Below, in pieces: positions 1-14,835 of a stretch of DNA of 64,000 nucleotides. Both the position numbers and the translations under genes were made by a program. This DNA comes from Coenobita brevimanus (lineage: Eukaryota; Arthropoda; Malacostraca; Decapoda; Coenobitidae). Numbering within the stretch: position 1 is the stretch's first letter; each line of letters begins with the position of its first letter. The stretch lies in the NCBI GenBank assembly GCA_032717465.1, contig CM064697.1, forward strand, positions 6,652,033-6,716,032. The letters are read 5' to 3'. Below the pieces are notes generated by a model. That model had not been told where the DNA came from. It did no database searches and saw only the letters and a list, made by a program, of their open reading frames with translations.

Positions 1-1086
1 CAGAGTTTCAAAAAAAAATTGAAAGATGACTTCTCTTCAGGGATTGTGTGAACACTAAGTGAAAGGAGATAAGTAGGTAGCAAACGAGAAAACAGTGTGC
101 AAGGAACAGCTATCCAATGCAGCTGAATAGCAGAGGCGAGCAAAACTTTTACTGTGCATTACACAGTTAACACCCCAGGCCAGCACTGAGGGTAGAACTC
201 TAGGGGCAAGGGTGATCGCAGGTCGGGATTTGGCAAGGTGGTATGCGGGGCAGCGTGCCAGACCACTCCGCTACATCCACCTGTCATGCTTAATTTTACA
301 CACATCATTTGATAGGCGATCATAAACACTTCCCCCGCAGCTGACTGGACTTCGCCTTCATCCCTTACAGGGTCTCGTCTCACGTGAATTTCTATAGCAA
401 AATATACAGTAGTTAGTTGTGTTAATGCCAAGTCAGCCTACAACCTAATACCCCAAAATGGCAGCTAGTCCATGCTAAAAGATATGACGAGGCCATAGAC
501 GGTCAAACACATAGAATTCTCACACGTCTGTATGCCCCTCATTACTTATTTTTTGATTCTATAATTTTCACTTTCCTAATCCAGCGTCTGATCCCTCACA
601 CTCATATTCCATTTAACACCAATTCTCTCTTCGCGTTGCATTGGTTTACCCGCAGTTCCATTTCCCTTCCCTATGAATCAGTCGAAGATAATGGCGAGAA
701 ACGACTCCAATGCTGCCGTCCATCTCATGGCATTGTGAGCAATGTGGTGTTAACTACACAGAAGGCTCATGCGTCATAACACTAAATCTCCACTACGCTA
801 TTTTCCAAGCAGGTGAGGGAGTTCACAGCTCCTGAAAAGATTATTCGTGTGAAATTCAACCTCTTTTCTCACCGGCATGGAAAACTTTATAATAAATACG
901 GAAATTCTTATTCACCCCAAAAATCATCTCATTAACATAAGAGAATACAGCGTCGTCTCCCTGGCCTAATTCACGAAGCCGAAACTTTCCCTAAATTCAC
1001 TCCCGGGAAGAACCAGACAAGAAGACTTTGGGCCCGTCCCTCACTGGGGCTGCCAGCGCTGGGGGAGGCAGGAAGGAAGGAGGCAA

Positions 1087-1087
<1 letters not shown>
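1..1087. other. Unassigned sequence, no gene seen
   Basis: This is mixed-composition DNA with no long open frame, no recognisable domain and no RNA gene. I see no repeat structure beyond short A-runs. It borders the first CA array. Confidence 0.6.

Positions 1088-1131
<44 letters not shown>
1088..1131. repeat. (AC)22 microsatellite
   Basis: The array is about 44 bp of uninterrupted AC. It lies only 155 bp from a second, longer CA array, so the two form a small cluster. Frames through it give poly-TH or poly-CV and are not coding. Confidence 0.97.
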
Positions 1132-1132
<1 letters not shown>

Positions 1133-1282
1133 TCTGATCTTACGTGCCTCTGTTACAGTTTGCCGCACACGCTCTTAAAGACACATCCTTGCTATACGCT
1201 TGAGAGTGGACATCGAGAACGACCAGGGAATAAATTCAATTGAACAATGGACAAACTTACCTGGCAACCTCCTAGATGCTTC

Positions 1283-1286
<4 letters not shown>

Positions 1287-1360
<74 letters not shown>
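1287..1360. repeat. (CA)37 microsatellite
   Basis: The array is about 74 bp of perfect CA. It is the longer member of the pair with the array ending at 1131. Confidence 0.97.
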
Positions 1361-1361
<1 letters not shown>

Positions 1362-1734
1362 CATCCACACATAGAGGGGAAACTAGCGAAAACTTCACCA
1401 ACTGCAATGGCTGCCTGAATTTACTCTTGGTTACTGAAGTCCTCTGGCTCCGACGGGACGATTTCACCCAACACTGGACACGGCACGTACTATCTTGACA
1501 ATATTATTTTCCTTAAACAATCCAGGTCTAGAAATTTGGCGTCTGTCACATCCAGGACATCATGTAAATTGTATGTAGAATGTCAAGAAATATCGCTTAG
1601 TTTAAGGAATTAATCTATAATTCCGACGGACAGAAGGGGTGGATGAGGATAATGATAAATACGAAGATGGAAACAGTTCTGGGCTGGCAAGGCTATATAA
1701 GGCAGTTCAATTCAGCTGACGCGTGAGGGAGACT

Positions 1735-2760
1735 ATGGGGAAAAGTTACAGGAAAGAGTTGTACACGAGGAAAGGGAAGGCTGTGTGCAAGAGAACACGA
1801 CTGTGGGGAGGAAAGGAAGACATGTGATGGCCAAGAACACTGTAATGTTTAAAAGAAGGCCATAGTTATGACAGGGAAGACAAGAACTAGCAGAAATTGT
1901 TGAGGGAGGAGGCGAACAACAAAAGATACAGGGTAGATCATGACAGAGAAGGCATAGAATCTTCAGAAGGTGAAAAGCGATAATAAACTACAATAGTAGG
2001 AATAAAGAGAGACTTATTGTACAAGTTATACACTATGAAGAAAGGGCAGCTTGAGAACAGAGACAGTCTTGGTCAGGGCGGACTAAAGAGCAGTGCGAGA
2101 ATTGTAATAAGAGTAGATAAAGACCTGTTGTAGAAATGGAGAAAATATACACAGTTTTAAGACAGCAGAGTGAGAATTAAGAAAATATTTGTTAGAGTAG
2201 ACGAGAGAAGTAGTGTGAAAATAGAGGAAGGCTTGGTTAGAGTGGAATGGGTGTGGCGCGGAATGTGGAAGGGAGCTGGAAGACTGAGAGGTATAATGAT
2301 AGGAAAGGGAAGAGGGGATGTAAAAGGGCAGAGTGGGGAGGAAGGTGGGCGAGAAAAGGGAAGGTCCAGCGGCCGGAAAATAAGGTAGACTCCGGATATC
2401 TGGAGATCCGGCCGGCCGTTCAGACAATAGGGCTGGCCGAGACGTGAGCAGTGAACAGCGAAGGCCGGCTGGAGGGTAAGAAGAGAGAGAAGATACAGGG
2501 AAACGAGAAGTGGCGGGCGAACGGTAAGGAAAGAAAAGAAAAGCAAATGGAAAAGAGGAGAGAAAATGTAGACAAGGGAGAGGGGGAGAAAAAAATGGGG
2601 AAGACTGGAAAGATGAGAGAGACTGGAAAGAGAAGAGAAGAACAATGGAGCAGAAAGTGGAAGAAAGAGGCGAATGAAAAACGTGGAAGATGAAGGGTAA
2701 CAATTTATGTCACGAGGAGAACAGTAAAATAGGATAAGAAGACTTCAAAATCAGAAAGCT
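1735..2760. repeat. Purine-rich (GA) low-complexity block
   Basis: The plus strand is strongly enriched in A and G for about 1 kb, in motifs such as GGAAAGGGAAG and GAGAAAAGG, with few T or C. The minus strand is therefore pyrimidine-rich and nearly stop-free. That produces a 206-codon frame rich in S, L, F and P which I do not consider a gene. Confidence 0.85.
2370..2414. other. GC-rich inverted repeat inside the purine block
   Basis: CGGCCGGA at 2370-2377 is followed after 29 bases by its reverse complement TCCGGCCG at 2407-2414. The loop holds a near-palindrome, TCCGGATATCTGGA. This is the only CG-rich spot in a GA desert. It could form a hairpin, but no function is recognised. Confidence 0.6.
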
Positions 2761-3123
2761 ACTAAGGAACTCAAAAAAAAAGAAAAAAAAAAGAATATAT
2801 GAAAAGTATTAACTATAAGCATTTCCTGTAATACGAAAATAGATCCACTTGAGAACGAAACTCAAAAGATTCTCAAAAGAAAAAACGATGAAGTGGAAAT
2901 GGCTAAGAAAAGAAAAGGAAGGCAACCAAGAAAAGTAAGAAAAGCCTGTTTCTCAAGCGCTAAAAAGAATTTAATTGCTCTTCTGACTGCAAAGCGTTTA
3001 ATGCAATTCTGGGGAACAATTATCACACGTTATTGTTAGGAGGGTGGATGAAACACACCAATGGGGCTCTTCTCTTGCCTCATCGCCACGCCATCACCAC
3101 CAACCACCAATGGGACGTCGCCA
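2761..3123. other. Unassigned AT-rich sequence
   Basis: The stretch contains A-runs and GAAAA-rich decay of the purine block. I see no coding or RNA signal. Confidence 0.5.
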
Positions 3124-3226
3124 CTAACCCGTTTACCACCAAGACTCTTTCCTTCAGCTGAGTAAAATGGTCTGGCAACAGCTTCAATAAATTATAACAA
3201 GGCATCATCGTACTGAAAAGGCTAAC
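3124..3226 (-). mobile_element. TTAA-ended short dispersed repeat, copy 1
   Basis: The left end is CTAACCCGTTTACC, the core is CAGCTGAGTAAAATGGTCTGG and the right end is CATCGTACTGAAAAGGCTAAC. These match, with decay, the window-wide family of TTAACCCCTTCACTACGA ends and CTGAATAAAATCGTCTGG core. The core reads in the orientation called minus here. At about 100 bp it is near full length. Confidence 0.6.
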
Positions 3227-5489
3227 ACACTCTGATAATGCACATCTACTGAAAGATCTAATCCCCAGACACTGCTCAATACAACAAGATTTCAAACACT
3301 TCAAGCAATCATTCTTACATCGTATATTCTGGCATTTTTCCGTATCTTCGAAACCTGCTGATTAAGCACCAAAAAATCGTTTAAAAGCTAAAATGAATCT
3401 TGACAGAACAAATGCAAAGCGTTTTGCAAACCCCTGCAATATTGGTATGCAGGCACGTTCGGTGAAAGTAATATATGCAGTAAAATACCGAAAAGATTTC
3501 ATTCTACATTAGTTTCGCCTGCAGCTGAGAGGAGGAGCGGAAGCAGTGTGGGCAGCAGGGATAGGAGCTGTGGTGAGAGGAAGGAGTGAGAGAGGGAGCG
3601 GACTGAGGCAGGGATGGAGTTTGGACATAGAAGCACGGGTCTCACTGGCACTGCAGGATGAGCACAGGGACGTGAAGCGTGGAGAATGGAAAAAAATACG
3701 GAAACATGAAGACGAGGGAGGCTGAAGCAGAACTTGGGTTAAACGGTAAGTGTAGAGAGCAGTGAGGATAAGGGTGAGGACTGAGGCTTCTGTGGTGAGG
3801 TGCGGTGTGGTGTGGTATGGTAAGGCTGGGATGGGAAGGGAAGCCACACCAACTATCGCGGATTTACGGCGGCACGGGAGGCAGCCAGGCGTCCTCAGCA
3901 ACCCATTAAATACCCAGGCCAAACAACTCACCAAGTTCAAAGTGAAATTTATACCTTCGTATCAACTGTTGAGCCAAAGAAGCCTTCCCACTAAGCAGAG
4001 GAGAGACGACGTTACCCGATGACTTGGTCTCACATCGCCAGAAAATATACGAACACGAATAGTTAATATTATACAGGACGTGCACGCAGAACAAAAACTT
4101 GAGAAATATCACCATTACACCATACTGTTTGAATACAGTTCCTTGCTGCGGTTGATGTGTCTGCTCGGTCGGAGAGACTGGGACTGATCAACAACAATAA
4201 CAACAGCCTGATATTTTCTCTAAAGTTCATTAGCTACACTCAACAGAACAAGTCTCAGCAATAGTGCTCCGAGAGAACCGCGTGGGGGTGACTTGTCTGT
4301 ATGTTAATTGTAACTCGAATTCAGCTCAATCCAAGCCCGCCCACTCAGGCTCAACACGGGGTAGCGTAATACAACCGGACTTTACATATGCACTCTTGTG
4401 ATGCAGCTCACTTAAACAGTCCTATTCTTTACGAGAAAAGTAAAGTAACAACATCACTCGTCGGTGTTAGAAAATCCTTAGGCAGTGGTCGCCAATGAAC
4501 TACTCGTTTGATCACCTATGCGCTTCACACACTATCATGCAACAGGCACTAGATCCTCAGTCATCCCAGAGCACTAAATCACATCTAGTTTCAGCCAGCA
4601 GAAGTTACACTTTCACAGGGTTCGTCAACCAGGATCAAAAATGCAAGAGATGAGAAGGAAAAAGTCCAAAGAATAAAGTCTCACTCATTATAACAGAAAA
4701 TATGTCCATGATGGGCAAATCTATTTAATCTAATAAGTCTTTTTCTTAGAGCTACATATGTATAAACGCAAAAGTGCATATCTACAGGTATCATCCCCTC
4801 TAGTACCCCACAATGACTGATTTTCTCAAGGAAATTCCACACAAAAAGAACGCATTTTTTTTTTTTTTTTGTTATACGAGTAAGAAGTAAAGTTAGGATG
4901 CAAAGTGATACATCTACGCGAAAAAGACGAAAAGGTCGAGGCAAACTTCAGTTAATTTCACACGCACGTAACTTCAAGTGATGTATAGAGGGCATTCGGA
5001 ACCCGAGATCGGAGTTGGACTTGACGCTGTTTCATAAATTCGGGCCAGGAAATCAGGCTATTTGAATTCGACAGCAAGTGGGAGAAGTCTGGCAGTTTGG
5101 AGTTGCAGCCGCGTTATACACCTTCTGTCATATTAATCCCGGCAAGCCTCCGGATGCCTGTACTTGGAGGACCGGAGGCGCTACAAGCAAGTGGGGGAAC
5201 ACGGACTCAGGAACCACGGTTGCTACGTCTCACATTACCCATCATTTCTTAATGCTGTTTCCGTTTACTGACTGACTACTTATACTACTAATAATGATTT
5301 TGCTTCTACTGTGTATGTAAACTGGAAAACATGACAATAGTAAAAAGTGTGTGAACATATACAAATCAGTGAAATGTGGTGTCTCTGAAAACTCTGAACA
5401 CAACCTGAGCAATAGGGAAGGGAAATACTGACACATTTTGAAGCATGCAAGCTAATAATACCATTCACGTCGAGATCTTGTGAGCTTCG
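3227..5489. other. Unassigned sequence
   Basis: No gene is recognised in this 2.3 kb. It contains a GT-rich patch near 3790-3830, a run of about 17 T ending near 4870, and otherwise ordinary AT-rich DNA. The short open frames have no recognisable domains. Confidence 0.55.
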
Positions 5490-5684
5490 TTAAGTGTTGA
5501 CCAGGAAATGCCATCCTAATTTGCAGTGAGTGGCGGCCTGGCAGGAACAGTCCATGTCGCCTACACTATTAATGGAGCCGTGAACACGGCATGACCCACA
5601 CCAGTCACTCACCACGCACCAGGAGGCACACGCTAAGAATATAATACCTGTACACCATGACACCTTGAAGACAAAGGGGTGCAC
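5490..5684 (-). CDS. Weak candidate: small Cys-rich open frame
   Basis: This 64-codon frame starts at an ATG and ends in TAA. Its first 26 residues are hydrophobic and could act as a signal peptide. Eight cysteines fall at residues 11, 19, 23, 29, 32, 46, 48 and 54. The composition is unlike the surrounding repeats, which is the only reason to list it. I recognise no family. A donor-like CAG/GTATTA lies inside it, so it may be intronic or chance. Confidence 0.12.
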   Translation of the reverse strand: MHPFVFKVSWCTGIIFLACASWCVVSDWCGSCRVHGSINSVGDMDCSCQAATHCKLGWHFLVNT

Positions 5685-6249
5685 AGTGATCTTAAGCCCT
5701 TCTACCGTATGACGTGTCTGAATTTGTTCTTGTTCCTTGGAGATGATTTTACATAACTTAAGAACCTTTTGTAGTGAAGACGTAACTGTAAGCCAAAATC
5801 TAACACGTCCAGTGCAGAGACCCTTCTTTAAGCTGGGGAAAAAAAAAAAAAAAAGTACGTCATCAGTATGAAGGAGTTGTTTCTAAAATTTAACCACTAT
5901 CCTAAACCCCACGACACTCCTAAAGCAAACATAAAGACAATGAAGCTCTGTTAGATGGTTTAATGGCATGCCATCTAAACGCGAAGGACGGCATATAAAC
6001 AGGTAGTTATCTTTGTTGGAGTCAGACCTAAATACTTGTCGGGTTCTCCCCGCACCAACGATATTCCTCTTCTCAAACTCGGGTATTCTTGGGAGGCGAT
6101 ATTCCTCCTCTCAGCACGAGTATTCTGGGGGAGGTGTGGCCAGTGAGCCCCGCCCTCTGGCCACACCTCATTATGGTCGGATGTGTGGGCCATTTACACC
6201 TCCCCTCCGCTGCCCCTCCACTACCTCACGCCCTCCTAACCTCGACTCT
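5685..6249. other. Unassigned sequence with poly-A
   Basis: A run of about 17 A occurs near 5837-5853. No coding or RNA gene signal is visible. Confidence 0.5.
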
Positions 6250-7160
6250 TCTACACACCTAGAAACGCTCTATCCCCTAACGCTTCTTCCACACAAACAT
6301 TCCTCTTCCAACACACAAACGTCCCATTTCCAAACACACAAACACCCCACTGCCAAGACGCGAATATCCCTCTCCCTCTATCTTCCACCACACAAATATC
6401 TCTTCTCCCTCTTCTACCACAAAACATCCTCTTCCACCACACATACATCCCTCTTCCACCACACAACATTTTACCTTCCACCATACAAATATCATCTTCC
6501 ACCACGCAAACATCCCCCTGCCTCTCTGTATCTTCACACAAACATCCTCTTCTGTCACATAACATCCCTCTTCCACCACATATCCCTTGTCCATCAAACA
6601 TCAAACACACCTCTCCCTCCTCTCCCTTCCACCAAACACATATCTCTCCCCATCTTTTCCTTCCCACCACACAAACACCTCTTCCTTTCTTACCCATCAC
6701 ACCATCATCCTCTTCCACAACACAAACATCTCTCCTTCTCCTCTCCCTTCCAGCTCATATGCACCTCTTCCTCCTCTTTACTTCACACAGCCTCCCCTCT
6801 TCCCTTATGTCCCTCCGAAATACCACTCTTCCCTGTTCTTACGTCACACATTCACAAGATTTCCCATACTGTCTCCAACTTACACAACATTTCCTCTTTC
6901 TAGCACAAACACTACATTAGTCTCTTCTACCCTACTACACCCAAACATTTCTCGTTTCCTATCTTACTCCACCAACTCCACAAAAACTCAACCCTTTATT
7001 ACTTCACACAAGCACCCAACTTCCCCTCCTTTTCTAACACAAACAACTTTTCCTTCACCTCCTTTATCCACAGCAACACGCACACCCCCTCTTCCCTCAC
7101 ATATACACCACTTGTCTTCCTCTTCTCCGCCTCCACACCGCTCTTCTTCCCAACAATGAA
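6250..7160. repeat. Degenerate CTTCCACCACACAAACATC array
   Basis: About 0.9 kb repeats variants of CTCTTCCACCACACAAACAT with unit lengths varying from roughly 18 to 40 bp. There are hardly any G on the plus strand. The motif is clearest between 6280 and 6720 and decays toward 7150. A 296-codon plus-strand frame (6013-6903) and a 190-codon frame run through it only because C/A/T-rich repeats rarely form stops. The reverse frame reads as VWWKRMF-type repeats. Confidence 0.85.
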
Positions 7161-7364
7161 CACCCAGACAAACCAGTTATAACTTCACTGCAACCCAAAT
7201 TCCTCTTTTCAGGTCAAGTTCCTTTTTCTGCCTCATCAACAGCAACTAAACAAATACATATCTACATAAGCACAGGACGTAGAGACATTTCCTAACTAAC
7301 GGGAAAAATACGCAAACCCTTGAATAAATGAAACAAATCAGCAGCAGACAGCAACCATGCCACT

Positions 7365-7690
7365 GTGGTAGAGTTCAGAACACGCCGCCGCAAAGTGAGT
7401 TCATCTTTCATGGCGGCACTCCTCGTCCAAGCTGACATCAGGGCCACAGTAGCCAATCAGGGTCAATACGGAGGTCGGGTCAACGCCATCACCCCCCCCC
7501 CTCCCGGCAGGAGGAGGGCGGCCTATGTCGTTAGTCCGGCCAATTGATACCGTCGTTACTGCCCGGATAATGGGGGGAGCGTCCGGGCCCTCGGCCCTTA
7601 TCGCGTCCCCCTCAGTATTTGCCCTGCGTGCGCTGTTCCTACTCCCACCACGTCCCTCTTATTTGTTATGGTGTCCGGCATGAATGAACA
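7365..7690. promoter_or_regulatory. CpG-rich, CCAAT-box-bearing patch
   Basis: This is one of the few CpG-dense stretches in the window. It contains AGCCAATCAG at 7451-7460, a good match to the NF-Y/CCAAT box, and a second GGCCAATTG at 7538-7546. ATGGCGGC at 7410-7417 resembles a YY1-type or start-codon context. A 45-codon frame begins at that ATG and ends at 7547. I infer possible promoter or first-exon DNA. No downstream gene is identified, so the call is tentative. Confidence 0.25.
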
Positions 7691-8080
7691 CCTCGCTCAG
7701 GCTGGATGGGGATAGATGAGTGCGCTGTGTGGTCGTTGTGTTGTGTAAGAAGGGTAGGGAGAGATGTGTGGCTAGCCTGTACGAAGGATAGGTGTGATGC
7801 GTCGTAAGGATGAGTGATGTCAACTTTGATGCGTTGGGGATATTAAGTTAGGTCTGTGGATTCGGCACACAATGATAGTATTTAGTATATAATGTCAGAT
7901 TTGCAAAGGCTCAGTGAGCATTCTACAAACAACATAGGCTGTAATTATCTGAAAGCAAAGAGACGTCAAGACACCCACCAAAACTAAGAAAATGATGAGT
8001 AGGAGAATATCAACGAGCATCCGCAGAGACACCAGACCTAACTAACATATTCCGCCCATCACTCTGACGGCAGGAGGTGA
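7691..8080. other. Unassigned sequence
   Basis: The first part is GT-rich (7690-7850), followed by ordinary DNA. No gene signal is visible. Confidence 0.5.
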
Positions 8081-8960
8081 CCAGGGAGATGTCTTCTTAC
8101 CAGACACCTCCAGATAATATATACGTCTCAAGGCTCTACATCCCCCACTCATCTCACACTCAGAACAAACTAACAATAGAGTCCCTTCTTATAGCCCACC
8201 AAACTATCCTAGCCATCATAAATTATGCTCTAGCCTCCCCTATTTTTTATTGTCTTAGCAGCCCCAACCCACCACCGCCTCCCACCCCGTACTCGTCCCA
8301 TTCCACTGATCTCCCCATCCATTTACTCTTCTCATGCTGGACTTGACCCTAGGTGCTCCTTTTATGCCAGTTTTATTGTGTTCCATACATCCTCATATCT
8401 CTCTCTTAATCCCCATCCTACTGTACTCCTTTTCATCTACCTCACACGCACCCCACATCTGTTCATCTCCCTTCAAACTAATGTTCCTTACTTACTCCCA
8501 AATCCTACATCCCACCAATCACAAGACGTATAATTTCCCATGCTTATTTACCGACCCTCTCTTCAAGCTCTGAAGGCCATACATTTCTCAAATTACTTCC
8601 CCGGCTTTTCACCCACGTATTTTCTATCCATGCTTTCTAATCAAGTACTCTCCATCGAGTCCTCTATTTTCAAAACCCTCCACTACGCAGATCATCCTTC
8701 CAGTCCAAGCTTTCACCCTTCCCAAGCCTTTCAATCACATTATTCCTCACTCACCCCATTATCCACATGACTCACCTAAATTCTTCACCCAAATCTTTAT
8801 TCTACTTCTATTCTCATTCTCTAATCCTCAACCTCCTCCTGACATTTTCCTTCTCTTAGATTTACCTACCTACTTTCTCCCTAGGCCAAGCTTCCTTCTT
8901 TAACCCTCCACCCACCTCTTCTCCGGCTTCCTCTATCCCCTCGGGAGTCACCCAGGCCAA
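8081..8960. repeat. C/T/A-rich, G-poor low-complexity block
   Basis: The plus strand is strongly depleted in G (CTCCCATCC-type motifs), giving overlapping 75-90 codon frames rich in S, P, L and H. No repeat unit is regular enough to define a period, and I see no domain. Confidence 0.7.
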
Positions 8961-10012
8961 TCAATACCCACAAAAAATCTTGGCACCTGAGTACAGCCTC
9001 CATCTGCTCCCCGGGAACAATTAATCACCATGAAAGACTCTGTGGTCACACTTCCTACAGGCGGGGGACAATGTTTCGAGGTATTAGCCCTATCGCCCTT
9101 GTGCTCATCTGTCGCATCGCATGTTAATGATGAGGCGGATATATACTCGACTGTATAATTATCACCAGTTTATGATGACGATGTAAGTCTGCTTTACATT
9201 TTTTTCATACACAGTCATTATACATCAGAACAGCTGCAAGAATTGGCAAGTGCCAGAATAACAATACTATGAGTTTCACCCTCGGCAATTATTGCCTGAG
9301 CAAGAGTGACCAGTTCATACACCAATACCGTCTTGAAATAACAAAAGCAATGTAGTTTTATAAATGAAGAGTGCTAAAGGCGCTGTCTGATCGTTTCTGA
9401 GTTACCTGATCAATAATATTCTGTATTTCTATATTTAGCTTCACTAAAGCACCCTGAAATACCTGTCATCGCTCACGAACAGCAACATTCTCACACCACA
9501 GCAACCTTAGTCGGGGTCGACACAGACATTTGACCTAATGAATATTTCAAACAACAAACGAAAACCTTTTTAGTCTGCCATTTTAGCCAAACTTCTCACC
9601 TCTCTCACTGACTCGTAACCGCGCCTCTTGATGACAAGTTACACAGAAAAAAAAAAAAAAAATACAAATGAATGCATACAAAAGAAAAATGAAGTCATAG
9701 CTACTTATAAACTAAACAAAAGACAGGTTTTTTTGTACTTCTGAATTTGTGACAACGATGAACAATTTCACAGTAGTTACTAAATAACTTAATTATCCAT
9801 TGCCGCGTTGTGCCTGGGATGACAAGAGTTTCGTGAAATAGCACAAGCTGTCATGAATACGAAAAAAAAAAAAAAAATGCAAGCAACGAGTTCCCCTTTC
9901 ATATTAATGCCACACTGTGTTACTCTGGTTAGCCTGCTCCTGGTACTTCACAAATTAATAAACACTTTGGTAACTACAGTCCAAGGGAACAGAAAATGAC
10001 GCCGGAACGACA
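8961..10012. other. Unassigned sequence with two poly-A runs
   Basis: A-runs of about 16-18 bases occur near 9645-9661 and 9860-9876. These could be old retroposon tails, but no element body is recognisable beside them. Confidence 0.5.
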
Positions 10013-10108
10013 TTAACATCTTCCGGACGACGCCTTTCTGATTTTATTCATGTCACCTCCAGATGATACTAGTCAAGTCAGGGAAGATCCACCGTGATAA
10101 GGGGTTAA
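10013..10108 (+). mobile_element. TTAA-ended short dispersed repeat, copy 2
   Basis: The copy starts TTAACATCTTCCGG and ends GATAAGGGGTTAA, 96 bp in all with TTAA at both borders. The interior GACGCCTTTCTGATTTTATT and CACCTCCAGATGATACTA match the family consensus in the plus orientation. It is followed 9 bp later by an opposed copy. Confidence 0.72.
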
Positions 10109-10117
10109 TAAAGCCTA

Positions 10118-10211
10118 TATCTCAAGCTAGAAGTCTCCCATAAGCTTAATAAAATCGCTTGATGATAGAAGGAATGAAATGTTCACTACGTCATCAAATT
10201 CAGGATGTTAA
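10118..10211 (-). mobile_element. TTAA-ended short dispersed repeat, copy 3
   Basis: AAGCTTAATAAAATCGCTTG followed by ATGATAGAAGGAATGAAAT and then CACTACGTCATC is the family core and flank in the minus orientation. The copy ends GGATGTTAA. The left end is decayed. It forms a tail-to-tail pair with the copy at 10013-10108. Confidence 0.68.
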
Positions 10212-10489
10212 AGAAGGTCTAAATAGTGAGGGATGTGAGTAGCCCGTGAGATGAATGTTGAGGTGACTGAGTGGTGAAGCATATGGGCGGTTATGCGGTT
10301 GGCGAGGTGAACACTGCCATGGTAAATGGGCATTGAGGGAGGTGACTGGTGAGATGGGTGGGCTGTATCTGGTGTGAGGCGGCAGGGCGTGATGGGCGAG
10401 GCAGGAAGGTGGCAGGCAGATTGTGCGTGGCAATTTGTGGCGAGGGTGGCAAGGTAGTGGCAGGATCAAGCTTAAAGAAGGAACAGTGG
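10212..10489. repeat. GGTGA/GGCAGG-like GT- and GA-rich stretch
   Basis: This is a degenerate G-rich sequence (GGTGACTGGTGAGATGGGTG and similar) with no fixed unit. The frames on both strands are compositional. Confidence 0.5.
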
Positions 10490-10759
10490 ACGGGAAGACG
10501 TGCAGTGGCGGAAGTAGACAGGAAATGGAGGGATAGCAAGGGATTGGTGAACAGTGGCCAGGGACGCTAATAATGATATGGATGATGTTAACTCCCTCAC
10601 TACGATGTCACTTCAGGCTAAGAGAGAAGGGATAACAGACGGGAGACGTGAGGCGGCGGAACATGATGGGAAATGAAAGGATAGAAGGGGATCGGTAAAG
10701 GAAGACCAGGGACGCTAATTATGAAGGCAAAGGTTGATGTTAACCCCCTAACTATGATG
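10490..10759. repeat. Diverged tandem duplication of about 120 bp
   Basis: Segment 10490-10607 and segment 10639-10759 align along their length. Both begin ACGGGA-AGACGTG, share GGAAATG-A-GGATAG and CCAGGGACGCTAAT, and end GATGTTAAC-CCCT-AC-A-GATG. The final part of each is the TTAACCCCTTCACTACGATG end of the dispersed family. The duplicated unit therefore includes one end of that element plus upstream DNA. Confidence 0.8.
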
Positions 10760-11806
<1,047 letters not shown>

Positions 11807-12077
11807 CATTATAGACGACCTCCGATTCTTTCGTTAACAAATGGCTTCAGTCACAAGTTTTCTCATATTTCAGGATTTTTTTCTTCTCTCTCGTTTCTTT
11901 TTGTTTTCTTTCACAGGAGCCGGTCCCAAGCAAGATATTATCCTCTCGAGAAATACATGATACCCTCTGTGCCAATCTGGGTAAGTGATATTAATACTAG
12001 ACCACCGACCTGCCAGTCTCTCTCTCTCCCTCTCAATCTTCCCACCACTCATACTGCACGGTAGGTCATTTCCCCCC

Positions 12078-12155
12078 CTCTATCTCTCAGTCGGTCTATC
12101 TACACCTGTCAGTCTATCTAATCATCTGTTTGTCTAACCAAGTACCTGTCTAGTT
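12078..12155. repeat. Cryptic TCTA/TCTG tetranucleotide tract
   Basis: Interleaved variants of TCTATC, GTCTATC, TCATCTG and TGTCTA form a degenerate tetranucleotide array. It resembles, on the opposite strand, the tract near 34.7 kb. Confidence 0.6.
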
Positions 12156-12159
12156 ATGT

Positions 12160-12870
12160 GGTTAATTTTTCTTATTTTCATTCTCATCTTCGCTTTTAAT
12201 TCTTCAAGACGTTCCCTCTTCCTCAAACATACTTCAACCTCTTCCCACCCGATGATATTTCCTCCCACGTTTACCAGCTTATCTCATACCGCCACAAGCA
12301 AAATGTCTCTCTTTACTCCCTCTCATAAGCTATCATTCGTTTATTATGCATGTCTTCTTTAATATTTTCTTCTCTCTAATTTTCTGCACCTTTTCTCTTC
12401 CTCTCTTCCATGAACTTCCTTTGTATCCGTTTCCCTCTGTCTCCTCCATTCTTCTATATGGTTACTCTCCTATCTCTCACCTTCCTACTTCTAACATTCC
12501 CTTCTCTTTCTCTGTTTCATCTTTCCTCCTCTTCCCTTCTTGCCTTCCCATCATTTCTGCGTATGCGATTCTCCTCCCTTCCCCTCCATTCCCATTCGTA
12601 CACAGTGTTTCTCTACCTCCATTTCCCTCCTTACTTAAACAGTTCCTTTTCTTTCATTTCCTCTTTTATTCTTCCGTCACCCTCTCCCCCCTCAGCACCC
12701 TTTCCGTGTAGGTATTTCTCATCATCTCCCCTTCCTTCTCTTAGTCTCTCCTTCCTTTCAATCGTCTCTCCTTCCTTCTATTCGTCTCCCATTCCTTCTC
12801 CCCGCCTCACCCTTCCTCTTCTTACACGATATCTCTCCTGCTTCCTTTCCCTCCCATAAGATCGCACGCA
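12160..12870. repeat. Pyrimidine-rich block
   Basis: The plus strand is dominated by C and T (CTTCCTCTTCCC-like) for about 0.7 kb. Two overlapping frames of 121 and 149 codons, rich in F, L, S and P, are explained by this composition. Confidence 0.8.

Positions 12871-14835
<1,965 letters not shown>

Noticed and set aside
6013..6903. 296-codon plus-strand open frame
   Set aside because: It coincides with the CTTCCACCACACAAACATC repeat array, and its residues (H, T, S, P repeats) simply translate the repeat.
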